Of a stretch of 8,102 nt of DNA, positions 1 to 6,045 are shown in pieces. Source of the stretch: Deltaproteobacteria bacterium (GTDB taxonomy: Bacteria; Desulfobacterota; DSM-4660; Desulfatiglandales; HGW-15); contig DAOVAK010000099.1 in NCBI GenBank assembly GCA_030671095.1, forward strand, positions 1 to 8,102, written 5' to 3'. Both the position numbers and the translations under genes were made by a program. The notes beneath the pieces are model-generated. The model worked only from the letters and a program-made list of their open reading frames with translations, ran no database searches and was not told the origin of the DNA. How positions within the stretch are numbered: the stretch's first letter is position 1; every line of letters starts with the position of its first letter.

Positions 1-276
1 GTAGCTTGGCGCCCAACCCAGGAGACCTATCATGAGGGCCGTCCAGAGGATACCCACGGGAACGAACCATCCCGTGCGCAGATGGTCCGAAACATGTCCG
101 AATACGGGCTGGATGACCGATGAGGTGAGGTTGAGAACCATCATCACGAGGCCAACCTGAAAGTAATTCAAGGAAAATAGCTCCTTGAGCTTGACAAGGA
201 GGACCGGAAGTATGCCCTGAGAGGTATCTACCCAGACGTGGCCCAGAAATATGAGCAGAAGCGGAATTTTTTCCAT
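1..276 (-). CDS. MFS transporter, fosmidomycin-resistance (Fsr)-like, partial
   Basis: Only the first 92 codons are present; the rest lies beyond position 1. The ATG at 276 opens a hydrophobic protein starting MEKIPLLLIFLGHVWVDTSQ. The H13-x3-D17-x2-Q20-G pattern in helix 1, the TSS-x3-QP stretch at residues 51-57 and the loop G60-H-x2-D64-x2-R67 between helices 2 and 3 are typical of Fsr-type major facilitator transporters. These are inner-membrane drug/proton antiporters of twelve helices and roughly 400 residues. Three helices can be seen, at about 4-26, 37-58 and 70-90. The ribosome binding site is weak (AGGA about 11 nt before the ATG). The gene follows the LUD gene on the same strand with a 116-nt gap and no clear terminator between them. 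Family assignment is fairly safe; the real substrate is unknown. Confidence 0.85.
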   Translation of the reverse strand, partial: MEKIPLLLIFLGHVWVDTSQGILPVLLVKLKELFSLNYFQVGLVMMVLNLTSSVIQPVFGHVSDHLRTGWFVPVGILWTALMIGLLGWAPSY

Positions 277-392
277 GGAGAAGCTTATCCTGTTTCGGGT
301 CTTAGGGTTCTAGTATTCGGCCCTTTCTACGGGCTACCAGAATTGGATTGATCATTTGTGTTGAGATGAAGGACGCCCTCGTTTTCCCTATC

Positions 393-1037
393 TTAGTACC
401 CCAGAACTTCGCCCACCAGCTTCACGTGGACCCGGCCCTTGATCCTCTGGCCTTCAATGATTCCCCACATATTGCAAATACGCTGCGGTGTCTTGCAGTC
501 GGAGCAGAGTCCAGTCTCCAAACAGGGGTTCTTGAGCCCCAGGCGTATGTTGTTGATAGGCGCGGCGTAGTGCTTTACCCGGGCCATGGCAGACTCCAAA
601 TCAGGGGCAACCTTGTTCATGCCCGCCACCAGGATCACCTTTTTGGGTCCAAAGGTAATGGCTGCGACACGGTTGCCCATGCCGTCCAGGTTGACCAACT
701 TGCCGTCCAGCGTAATCGCATTGGTACTGGCGATCATGACGTCCGCCCCCAGGCCTTTTCGCCTTCGCTCAAGGGATTCTTCGGGTGGGATTCCCGCTTC
801 GTAGGGATCAATGAACTCGACACCGGGCACCTTATCTATTTCCTCCCAGAGGCCCATGCCGACCGCCGTCATGGTGCCGCAGCGAAAGACCGTAGCGCCT
901 TCAGGGATCATGCCTACAATCTCCTCCCTGGCCTGGGCAGCGGTGGGCGCATAGCTCCCTTCCATCCGGCGCTTTTCCAGGTGTTTGATGATATCCTCGG
1001 CAACCTTCTCGTTCCAAACCATCTGATGTTCGTCCAT
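393..1037 (-). CDS. LUD-domain protein (LutC/YkgG-like, DUF162)
   Basis: This 214-aa protein is a complete single LUD domain. The signature is at residues 104-126, reading STNAITLDGKLVNLDGMGNR, followed by FGPKKVILVAGMNKV at 129-143. LUD proteins include LutC and the LUD part of LutB, which take part in cytoplasmic L-lactate oxidation with an iron-sulfur partner; stand-alone members are mostly uncharacterised. The C-terminal part has four cysteines, C172-x5-C178-x2-C181-x6-C188, in the spacing of a metal or Fe-S site. This suggests a redox or metal-binding role that plain LutC does not need. No LutA or LutB gene is in view, so lactate use is not shown. The start is an ATG preceded by AAGGGGG at good spacing. 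It is downstream of the inverted-repeat element and upstream of the MFS gene. Confidence 0.9.
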   Translation of the reverse strand: MDEHQMVWNEKVAEDIIKHLEKRRMEGSYAPTAAQAREEIVGMIPEGATVFRCGTMTAVGMGLWEEIDKVPGVEFIDPYEAGIPPEESLERRRKGLGADVMIASTNAITLDGKLVNLDGMGNRVAAITFGPKKVILVAGMNKVAPDLESAMARVKHYAAPINNIRLGLKNPCLETGLCSDCKTPQRICNMWGIIEGQRIKGRVHVKLVGEVLGY

Positions 1038-1074
1038 GTCTTTCCCCCTTCAAAGTAGATGTACGCTTTTATCT

Positions 1075-1252
1075 TTTGAGACCTGTTTCAAAATCCTCCC
1101 AACAAGCCTGTCCGATAACCACACTAATCCCTCCCCCTCCTCTCCGAGGCGCAGGCCACCAGGGAAGGGGAAAGGGCTTTTCAAACTGGATCAAAATGGG
1201 AAACTCTCTGTAGGGCGGGTTTTGGGAGTTATGAAACCTGGCTCGTCTCAAA
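1075..1252. repeat. imperfect long inverted repeat, MITE-like intergenic element
   Basis: The two ends of this 178-bp stretch match in inverted orientation in blocks: TTTGAGAC (1075-1082 and 1245-1252), TTTCA (1086-1090 and 1232-1236) and CTCCCAA (1096-1102 and 1222-1228), with small gaps between. The middle is a pyrimidine-rich tract (about 1129-1146) facing a purine-rich tract (about 1160-1178), around the small hairpin GGCGCAGGCC at 1148-1157, so the whole can fold on itself. The right arm overlaps the stop codon (1248-1250) of the 53-aa ORF. No transposase and no clear target duplication are seen. It could be a small non-autonomous mobile element or a dispersed intergenic repeat; copy number cannot be judged from one window. 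Confidence 0.4.
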
Positions 1253-1409
1253 GACGGTCGCTAAATTCTTTTTGGCACAGGTCTTCAGCCTTGAGGACTT
1301 CTTTGAAGACTGTGCGTATGTCATTTGCACTCAGGTCGCCAGCGGTCTTTGAGTCTAGGCTGAACATCTTGAGGGTGGCCTTAAACAGTTCATCAAAGCT
1401 CATAGTCAT
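1248..1409 (-). CDS. small 53-aa protein of unknown function, coupled to the PilZ gene
   Basis: The protein begins MTMSFDELFKATLKMFSLDS and ends QKEFSDRL. It is acidic to neutral and predicted helical, with no membrane segment. I do not recognise a family. The start chosen is the ATG at 1409, because AAGGAAGGG lies about 7 nt before it; the next ATG (1403) is possible. The frame stays open to 1493, but that extension reads through the PilZ coding region and is probably not used. The gene overlaps the end of the PilZ gene by 17 nt, which suggests translational coupling and possibly joint function. Its stop codon lies inside the right arm of the inverted-repeat element, so that element may have altered its last residues. 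Confidence 0.6.
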   Translation of the reverse strand: MTMSFDELFKATLKMFSLDSKTAGDLSANDIRTVFKEVLKAEDLCQKEFSDRL

Positions 1410-1785
1410 CGCTAATCCCTTCCTTCCCCTTTTCACCGTCCCGCTTTTCGAGATGCCTTGAAATGACCTCATCAAGGAGGCGCTGATCTTCATCAGAGCA
1501 CTTTACGAAGGAAAAGCCCATCCCCGAATAAGGGCCGTTGGAATCAAGACCATCGAGATTGGACCAAATCAACCTTCCCTCAACCTCTACAGACTGTTTT
1601 TGAGGCGGTCTGATGCGCATCCGACAAACTTCATTGAGGCGCAGCTCTTTTTCGCAGCGGATGAATATACCGGCCGTCGTGATGTTTCTCGACTCTCCTT
1701 TTACAGGGCCTTTTTTAGTGTATATGGTAATAGGCCATTTGACCTGTAATCTGGGCTTGTTACGCTTCTCCATTTCATCTTCCAA
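1393..1785 (-). CDS. PilZ-domain protein, probable c-di-GMP receptor
   Basis: This 130-aa protein is a single PilZ domain. The c-di-GMP-binding motifs are R8-N-K-P-R12 (RxxxR) and N34-I-T-T-A-G39, a mild variant of the (D/N)xSxxG motif with Thr in the Ser position. Beta strands follow, with VEGRLIWSN near 68-76 and YSGMGFSFV near 86-94, which is standard for the fold. Such proteins bind c-di-GMP in the cytoplasm and pass the signal to motility, pili or exopolysaccharide machinery by protein contact. The start is a TTG at 1785 with GGGAGGT about 6 nt before it; an ATG at 1773 with a weaker GGAAG would give 126 aa and keep both motifs. The acidic/basic tail after residue 110 overlaps the next small ORF. 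No cyclase or flagellar gene is nearby. Confidence 0.88.
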   Translation of the reverse strand: MEDEMEKRNKPRLQVKWPITIYTKKGPVKGESRNITTAGIFIRCEKELRLNEVCRMRIRPPQKQSVEVEGRLIWSNLDGLDSNGPYSGMGFSFVKCSDEDQRLLDEVISRHLEKRDGEKGKEGISDDYEL

Positions 1786-1871
1786 GTCCTTACCTCCCGT
1801 CTACCGTTGAGCCTTTCAATTCTCTTCTAATCGAGACGCGTCGTCTGCAGCTCAATATCTGTCTCCAAATC

Positions 1872-1898
1872 CTTATGACAAACCAAGGGCTTTGTCAA
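1872..1898 (-). promoter_or_regulatory. candidate promoter with overlapping 22-bp palindrome
   Basis: In the 170-nt gap before the PilZ gene, the minus strand carries TTGACA (1893-1898) and, 15 nt further on, CATAAG (1872-1877), a perfect -35 with a 4/6 -10 at short spacing. Overlapping them is an inverted repeat with perfect 7-bp arms, TGACAAA and TTTGTCA (1876-1897), plus inner CC/GG pairs. This layout suits a repressor operator on a promoter for the PilZ pair. No T-run follows, so it is unlikely to be a simple terminator for the histidine phosphatase gene. Confidence 0.35.
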
Positions 1899-1955
1899 TG
1901 TGCGTCTTCTTCTCCTGATCACCTGGAAGGCATCATCTCCCCGCCCCACATCCCC

Positions 1956-2522
1956 TCACAAAATACGAGGCCCAGAACCATCCTCCATAACAGGCTCATG
2001 CCCACGCTCAATCAGATTCAAGCTGGATCCGTCTGCCTCCACAGTGGTGATTGACCCGTTATCAGGCCAGAAACAGACGACGCGGCTATCGCCCGTTGCG
2101 TCACCCACTACCACATTAATCACCATGAAATGGGTGAACACAACGGTGTCCGCATCAAGGGCTAAGAGGGCCTCAATAACACCGTGCCGCCAGGAATGAA
2201 GATCCTCGCCCAAGTTTGACCATCTCTCCCCGATGAGGTCTTGCAGCCATTGGGCCCGACCCATCAAATCCTTTGTGGGCGAAGGAATCTCTCCAACCCG
2301 TTCTTCTATTCCTTGCGTGCAACCCCAGATGTCTGATAACGGCTCGGCCGTCTCCTGAGCCCGTAAAAGAGGGCTTGTGATAACATCAAGCGGTCCTAAA
2401 TGCGCCAAAGCCTGGGCGACCCCCTTGGACTGTTCTTTGCCCAACCCGTCCAGACCCGGATCAAACTCTTCAGCCCAACCGGCTGCGGCCTTACCGTGGC
2501 GTACAAGATAGAGCCTTGCCAT
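1956..2522 (-). CDS. histidine phosphatase family protein (SixA/GpmB-like)
   Basis: This 188-aa protein has the branch-1 histidine phosphatase layout. The catalytic LVRHGKA motif is at residues 6-12, with H9 the phospho-accepting histidine and R8 beside it. SPLLRAQETA at 50-59 gives the second arginine (R54), E78 is the likely acid, and H131 in VVFTHFMVIN is the second active-site histidine. All core catalytic residues appear intact. Relatives include SixA, which removes phosphate from phosphohistidine, and sugar-phosphate or nucleotide-related phosphatases; the substrate cannot be told from sequence. Expected location is the cytoplasm, since no signal peptide is seen. The ATG at 2522 has GAGGG about 7 nt before it. 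It follows the flavoprotein gene by 65 nt on the same strand with no hairpin between, so co-transcription is possible. Confidence 0.85.
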   Translation of the reverse strand: MARLYLVRHGKAAAGWAEEFDPGLDGLGKEQSKGVAQALAHLGPLDVITSPLLRAQETAEPLSDIWGCTQGIEERVGEIPSPTKDLMGRAQWLQDLIGERWSNLGEDLHSWRHGVIEALLALDADTVVFTHFMVINVVVGDATGDSRVVCFWPDNGSITTVEADGSSLNLIERGHEPVMEDGSGPRIL

Positions 2523-2587
2523 TGTGTTGCCCTCGAAACGCCTTTGAAATGTGCGCGATTCTCCCTATCCTCTTCTTGTCTCTTGCC

Positions 2588-4258
2588 TTAAGCACTCTGC
2601 CCCCCCTCTTCAGGGGCAACCACGTCTAAAGAAACAGGGACTGACTCCAGTCTCATTCCACTATCTGCCTTGCGTAGTACGATATTTTTTAGCCAGTTGT
2701 TGTTGTCCTCTTCTGGGTAATCCCTGCGGTAGTGTGAACCCCTGCTCTCTGTCCTAAAGAGTGCGGCCCGGCAAACCATCTCTGATATGAGTAACATATT
2801 TTGGAATTCCAAATATCTTATCAATTGCGCCCATTTTGTGACCTGAGATTTTGAGTCCGGAGATCTGAACGCTTCAATCCTTTGAAGCGCCTCTTCCAAG
2901 GAATCCCGGTGGCGAACAATCCCCGACTTTTGCCACATGACCTCTTTGAGTAAACGGGACAAGGTTTTTGGGGTCTGCCCTCCATGTATTAAAAGGGACT
3001 CCAGCCGATCCTTTTCAGCAGCGATCTCATCCTGAGGCATTTCCTCTGTCCCCACTTCCTTTGCCTTTAGCGACGCCCTTCTCCCCGCGATGTATCCCAT
3101 GGTGAAGACTTCGCTGAGTGCATTGCCGGCAAGTCGGTTGGCGCCGTGGATCCCCGCGCCCACCTCTCCGGCTGCAAATAGCCCCGGGACAGAAGTCTTA
3201 GCGTTCTTGTCAATGATAACCCCTCCCATGCAAAAATGGGCCGTGGGAGAAACGACAAACGCCTTCCGGTCCACGGATCGCTTGGAAGGGAGCAAAGGGT
3301 GTAGTTTGGCCATCTTTGCTTCAGGAATTGGGCTGAGATCCATGATCACCCCGCCCTCTACGTCCAGGCCCTCAGCGATTTCACGCATTATGGCCCGCGC
3401 GAGTCGGTCCCTGGTCAGGACCATGGGATCGCTCAAAGCGTGCTTGCCGACGATATCTTCGCCCCTGGCGTTTTTGAGCTTGGCACCCGCACCCAATACA
3501 AATACCTCGTAGAGGAGGATACTGCGACCCAGTTTCCCTGTGGCTGTGGGATAGAACTGAACAAACTCCATATCCTTAATGGGCAGACCCAGCTCAAAGG
3601 CGAGGGCCTGACCATCCCCGGTTATGCCCGGGGCATTGTTTGTGTGGAGATAAATGTTGGCGAAACCACCGGTGGCCAGAATGACGCATTTGGCCGCAAA
3701 GATCTTGAAGATGCCATCCTCTGTGACGCCGGAGGCACCTGCAATCCGGCCGCCTGAGTGAAAGAGTCTGGTCATAAAGACCCTGTCACCAAACCTGACC
3801 CCCATTCCCTTTGCATAGGCTTTGAGTGGGTGGATGAGTTCGCTTCCAACCCGACGCTCTGCGTGGACATGCCGTGCAAAACTGTGCCCCGCAGCCCGAA
3901 CGACCCGAATCTTGCCTTCCTTTTTTGAAAAATTGACACCATATTTTTCTAGAAAAGGTATTTGCGATCCGGCTTCCTGAGCCATCACGGCCACCAGTTT
4001 TTGGTCATTGAGAAAACGGCCCCCAATAACTGTATCTTTCAGGTGCACGTCGGGGCCATCCTGCGGATCGCCCCATCCTGTGGCGGAAAAGGCTGCCTTT
4101 GACACATACGTGTTAGTCCCATATCCCACCCTTGACTTGGAAACAACAAGGACGTCTGCACCCCTTTCCCTTGCTTCTATAGCAGCCCGCAGGCCAGTGC
4201 CTCCTCCACCAATGATCAGGACATCACAGGAAACCGTATCAGAATCTCTGAATTGCAT
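2588..4258 (-). CDS. FAD-binding protein of the SdhA/FrdA/NadB flavoprotein family, divergent active site
   Basis: Residue numbers count from a TTG at 4273; the better start is the ATG at 4258 (residue 6), which has AAAAGG before it and leaves 11 nt after the previous stop, giving 556 aa. The FAD-binding Rossmann motif IIGGGGTGLRAA is at 20-31, ATGGFA at 200-205 and the second FAD segment GLFAAGEVGAG at 364-374. Family residues kept are R288 (RD motif, proton donor in fumarate reductases), H346 in HFCMGG and R380 in HGANRLAGNAL. Two are changed: the QFHPT histidine is Tyr (Y241), and the TEG threonine region reads LLYEV (Y255). The histidine that holds FAD covalently in SdhA/FrdA is also absent, so FAD is probably non-covalent, as in NadB. 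No iron-sulfur or membrane subunit is nearby. It likely oxidises or reduces a small acid other than fumarate or succinate; this is inference. Confidence 0.85.
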   Translation of the reverse strand: MQFRDSDTVSCDVLIIGGGGTGLRAAIEARERGADVLVVSKSRVGYGTNTYVSKAAFSATGWGDPQDGPDVHLKDTVIGGRFLNDQKLVAVMAQEAGSQIPFLEKYGVNFSKKEGKIRVVRAAGHSFARHVHAERRVGSELIHPLKAYAKGMGVRFGDRVFMTRLFHSGGRIAGASGVTEDGIFKIFAAKCVILATGGFANIYLHTNNAPGITGDGQALAFELGLPIKDMEFVQFYPTATGKLGRSILLYEVFVLGAGAKLKNARGEDIVGKHALSDPMVLTRDRLARAIMREIAEGLDVEGGVIMDLSPIPEAKMAKLHPLLPSKRSVDRKAFVVSPTAHFCMGGVIIDKNAKTSVPGLFAAGEVGAGIHGANRLAGNALSEVFTMGYIAGRRASLKAKEVGTEEMPQDEIAAEKDRLESLLIHGGQTPKTLSRLLKEVMWQKSGIVRHRDSLEEALQRIEAFRSPDSKSQVTKWAQLIRYLEFQNMLLISEMVCRAALFRTESRGSHYRRDYPEEDNNNWLKNIVLRKADSGMRLESVPVSLDVVAPEEGGQSA

Positions 4259-4269
4259 CGTTTGCCTTT

Positions 4270-4785
4270 TCAAGAAAAATGGAGTTCGTTACGAGGGATT
4301 TGTGAAAGAATCTTTCCCTCGATCAAAAGCCCAAGGCCCAGTATGTGACCTGCGAACGACAGGATCACGTAGCCATCCTCTATTTCTAATTCAACGTACA
4401 GGGGGTCTCCACTGACCAGGTTCTGAAGTTGGACCTCATCGATTTCAACACGTGCCTTTGTGGCCAGAGACCCGAACATATGGATCATTCTGGTGGATGG
4501 CTTCATAAATTTGCCCACACGCTGAAAGGCCCTCAATCCCACGCCTGCAACCTTGAGTCGTGAGGCGGACTGGAGAAAAGGGGAATTTTTCAACAACCAC
4601 CAGCTTCTCTGCCTTTTGAACAGAAGATACCCATCAAAGACGCTTTCGGATAGGCCAAAACGCCTCTCCATGTAGGAGAAGAGATGGTGCCGATCATCCT
4701 CTCCTGCCAATTCTGGCCATGAAGAATCCCACGGAATTGAGCTGATGGGGATAAAACCTGGCTGCTCGCTGTATTTCTCTATCAT
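4270..4785 (-). CDS. PUA-like RNA-binding domain protein, detached C-terminal part of an RsmF-type methyltransferase
   Basis: The C-terminal half resembles the PUA-like domain that follows the catalytic domain in RsmF-type RNA methyltransferases: a GVGLRAF segment, then ALTKARV-like strands, then DGYVILSFAGHILGLGLL and a closing KILSQIPR. The gene lies directly after a NOL1/NOP2/Sun methyltransferase that stops where its catalytic domain ends, so the two together would make a protein of normal RsmF size (about 440 aa). The start is unclear. An ATG at 4785 has AAGG about 6 nt before it (171 aa); an ATG at 4821 gives 183 aa. Either way the first 31-43 codons overlap the methyltransferase in another frame and look like a shadow of it. 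The recognisable domain begins near 4690. Options are a real overlapping gene, a +1 frameshift joining the two, or a sequence error. Confidence 0.65.
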   Translation of the reverse strand: MIEKYSEQPGFIPISSIPWDSSWPELAGEDDRHHLFSYMERRFGLSESVFDGYLLFKRQRSWWLLKNSPFLQSASRLKVAGVGLRAFQRVGKFMKPSTRMIHMFGSLATKARVEIDEVQLQNLVSGDPLYVELEIEDGYVILSFAGHILGLGLLIEGKILSQIPRNELHFS

Positions 4786-5599
4786 ACCCCACCTTTCCCC
4801 ATTCAGGGAGACCTGGCTCATGCTGGATATCCAGATCTACGGAAAGCAACTCTGCATTTCTGTTGTTCAAAAGGAAATCCACCACAGATTCATTTTCATC
4901 AGGGTTGTAGGTGCATGTGGAATAAATGAGCTGCCCGTTCTCCTTTAAGAGATCAAAGGCCCTGAGCAAGATCCTCTTCTGCAGTTCAGGAAGCCTCGCT
5001 TTGCCTTGGCGCTCAATGTACTTTGAGCGCTGGCTCGTCATCCTGAACGTCCCCTCACCCGAACAGGGCACATCGGCAAGAATATAATCAAAGCGCTGCT
5101 TCAGTGGAAACACCTCAGCCCGATAAGCGGTGGCAACGGTATTTAGCACGCCCATCCTGGAGAGCGTGTGACTGAGGATAACATGCCTGTTTGGGTAAGG
5201 CTCGTTGGCGATGATAAGCCCAGTATTTTCCATTAACTGAGCCAGGTGAGAGGTCTTTCCTCCTGGCGAGGCGCACATATCGAGGAGATACGATCCGGGT
5301 CTGGGGCAGAGCGCTATACAGGCCAAGCAGGAGGTGAGGGCCTGCGTGTGAACATAACCAAGAAAGTACTCAATTAGTTTTCCCGGCCTTTCCAGATCCG
5401 GTGCCTGGAACAGGGTATCATACTTGTTGCTGACCCTTTGGAGATGAACCCCCTTTGCCTTTAGCATCTCCAGCAGGCGCTGCGGTTCAATTTTCAACCG
5501 ATTGACCCGGAGATGGACAGGAAGAGATTGGCGCAGGCTCTCTTGGAAGGAGGAAAAGTCGGGAATGATCTCTCGATAACGGTCAAACACAGTTCTCAT
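4694..5599 (-). CDS. RsmB/NOL1/NOP2/Sun family RNA (cytosine-5) methyltransferase
   Basis: Counting from a GTG at 5602 (302 aa), the SAM-binding motif LLDMCASPGGKTSHLAQ is at 106-122, NEPYPNR at 133-139, the PCSGEG motif with C180 at 179-184, and the catalytic STCTYNPDENE with C230 at 228-238. RFYPH at 282-286 and GFFMARI at 292-298 close the fold. The two cysteines are those that attack C6 of the cytosine and release the product, so the enzyme should be active on rRNA or tRNA; the target is unknown. The ATG at 5599 is preferred because GGCGG lies 6 nt before it. It lacks the RsmB N-terminal NusB-like domain and resembles RsmF, whose C-terminal PUA-like part is here in the next ORF and another frame. 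It follows the Rid gene by 47 nt. Confidence 0.93.
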   Translation of the reverse strand: MRTVFDRYREIIPDFSSFQESLRQSLPVHLRVNRLKIEPQRLLEMLKAKGVHLQRVSNKYDTLFQAPDLERPGKLIEYFLGYVHTQALTSCLACIALCPRPGSYLLDMCASPGGKTSHLAQLMENTGLIIANEPYPNRHVILSHTLSRMGVLNTVATAYRAEVFPLKQRFDYILADVPCSGEGTFRMTSQRSKYIERQGKARLPELQKRILLRAFDLLKENGQLIYSTCTYNPDENESVVDFLLNNRNAELLSVDLDIQHEPGLPEWGKVGYDREIQRAARFYPHQLNSVGFFMARIGRRG

Positions 5600-5646
5600 C
5601 ACCTACCGCCACATTAGGCCGCAATTCGCACCACGACTTGCGCTCA

Positions 5647-6045
5647 TTATGGCAGCGTAGCGACGGCTTCCACCTCCACCTTTGCGCCTTCGTCCCAGAG
5701 ACCCTTCACCTCAGCCAGGGTCATCGCGGGGAAATGGCGACCCATATGCTTGCGATAGACCGCGCCCATATCCCGCCCCCTTTCACGGTATTCGTTCTTA
5801 TCCAAAACCAACAGATTGAGCTTGACGATGTCCTCGGCCTTCCCTCCAGCTTCCTCCACAACCCGCACAACACTGCCCAGAGCTCGATCAAACTGCTCCA
5901 CTAGGCCATCACCTACCAGGTTGCCCTCCTTATCGGTCCCGATCTGTCCTGCAATAAAGAGTAAACGACCGGTGCCGATGGCGCCGTGACTATAGCCGCG
6001 GGGCTTGACCAGGTCAGGGGGATTGATCAATGTGGTTGCCATCAT
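5647..6045 (-). CDS. Rid (YjgF/YER057c/UK114) family protein lacking the catalytic arginine
   Basis: This 132-aa protein has standard Rid length and fold markers: YSHGAIGTGRLLFIAGQIGTD at 18-38 (given in part), EQFDRALGSVVRVVEEAGG at 50-68 and VEVEAVATLP at the end. Canonical RidA deaminates reactive 2-aminoacrylate-type imines in the cytoplasm, using an arginine in a PARS-like motif. Here that motif reads P106-A-M108-T, with Met in place of Arg, as in the Rid subgroups thought not to act as imine deaminases. Its role is therefore open. Two ATG codons stand in tandem (6045 and 6042); AGGAGG lies 3 nt before the first and 6 nt before the second, so 6042 may be the real start. The gene overlaps the end of the 385-aa gene by 32 nt, which indicates translational coupling. 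Confidence 0.9.
   Translation of the reverse strand: MMATTLINPPDLVKPRGYSHGAIGTGRLLFIAGQIGTDKEGNLVGDGLVEQFDRALGSVVRVVEEAGGKAEDIVKLNLLVLDKNEYRERGRDMGAVYRKHMGRHFPAMTLAEVKGLWDEGAKVEVEAVATLP

Noticed and set aside
305..345. small inverted repeat GCCC/GGGC before the MFS gene
   Set aside because: The stem is only four base pairs and no T-run follows, so it does not support a terminator.
348..1058. 236-aa plus-strand ORF opposite the LUD gene
   Set aside because: It is the antisense shadow of a clearly recognisable LUD protein and shows no domain of its own.
1069..1251. 60-aa minus-strand ORF
   Set aside because: It lies wholly inside the inverted-repeat element, is rich in Pro, Arg and Gly, and has no convincing ribosome binding site.
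1036..1461. 141-aa plus-strand ORF
   Set aside because: It runs across the inverted repeat and antisense to the 53-aa and PilZ genes; its composition is biased and no domain is seen.
3090..3757. plus-strand ORFs of 105-140 aa inside the flavoprotein gene
   Set aside because: They are antisense to conserved FAD-binding segments and resemble no protein family.
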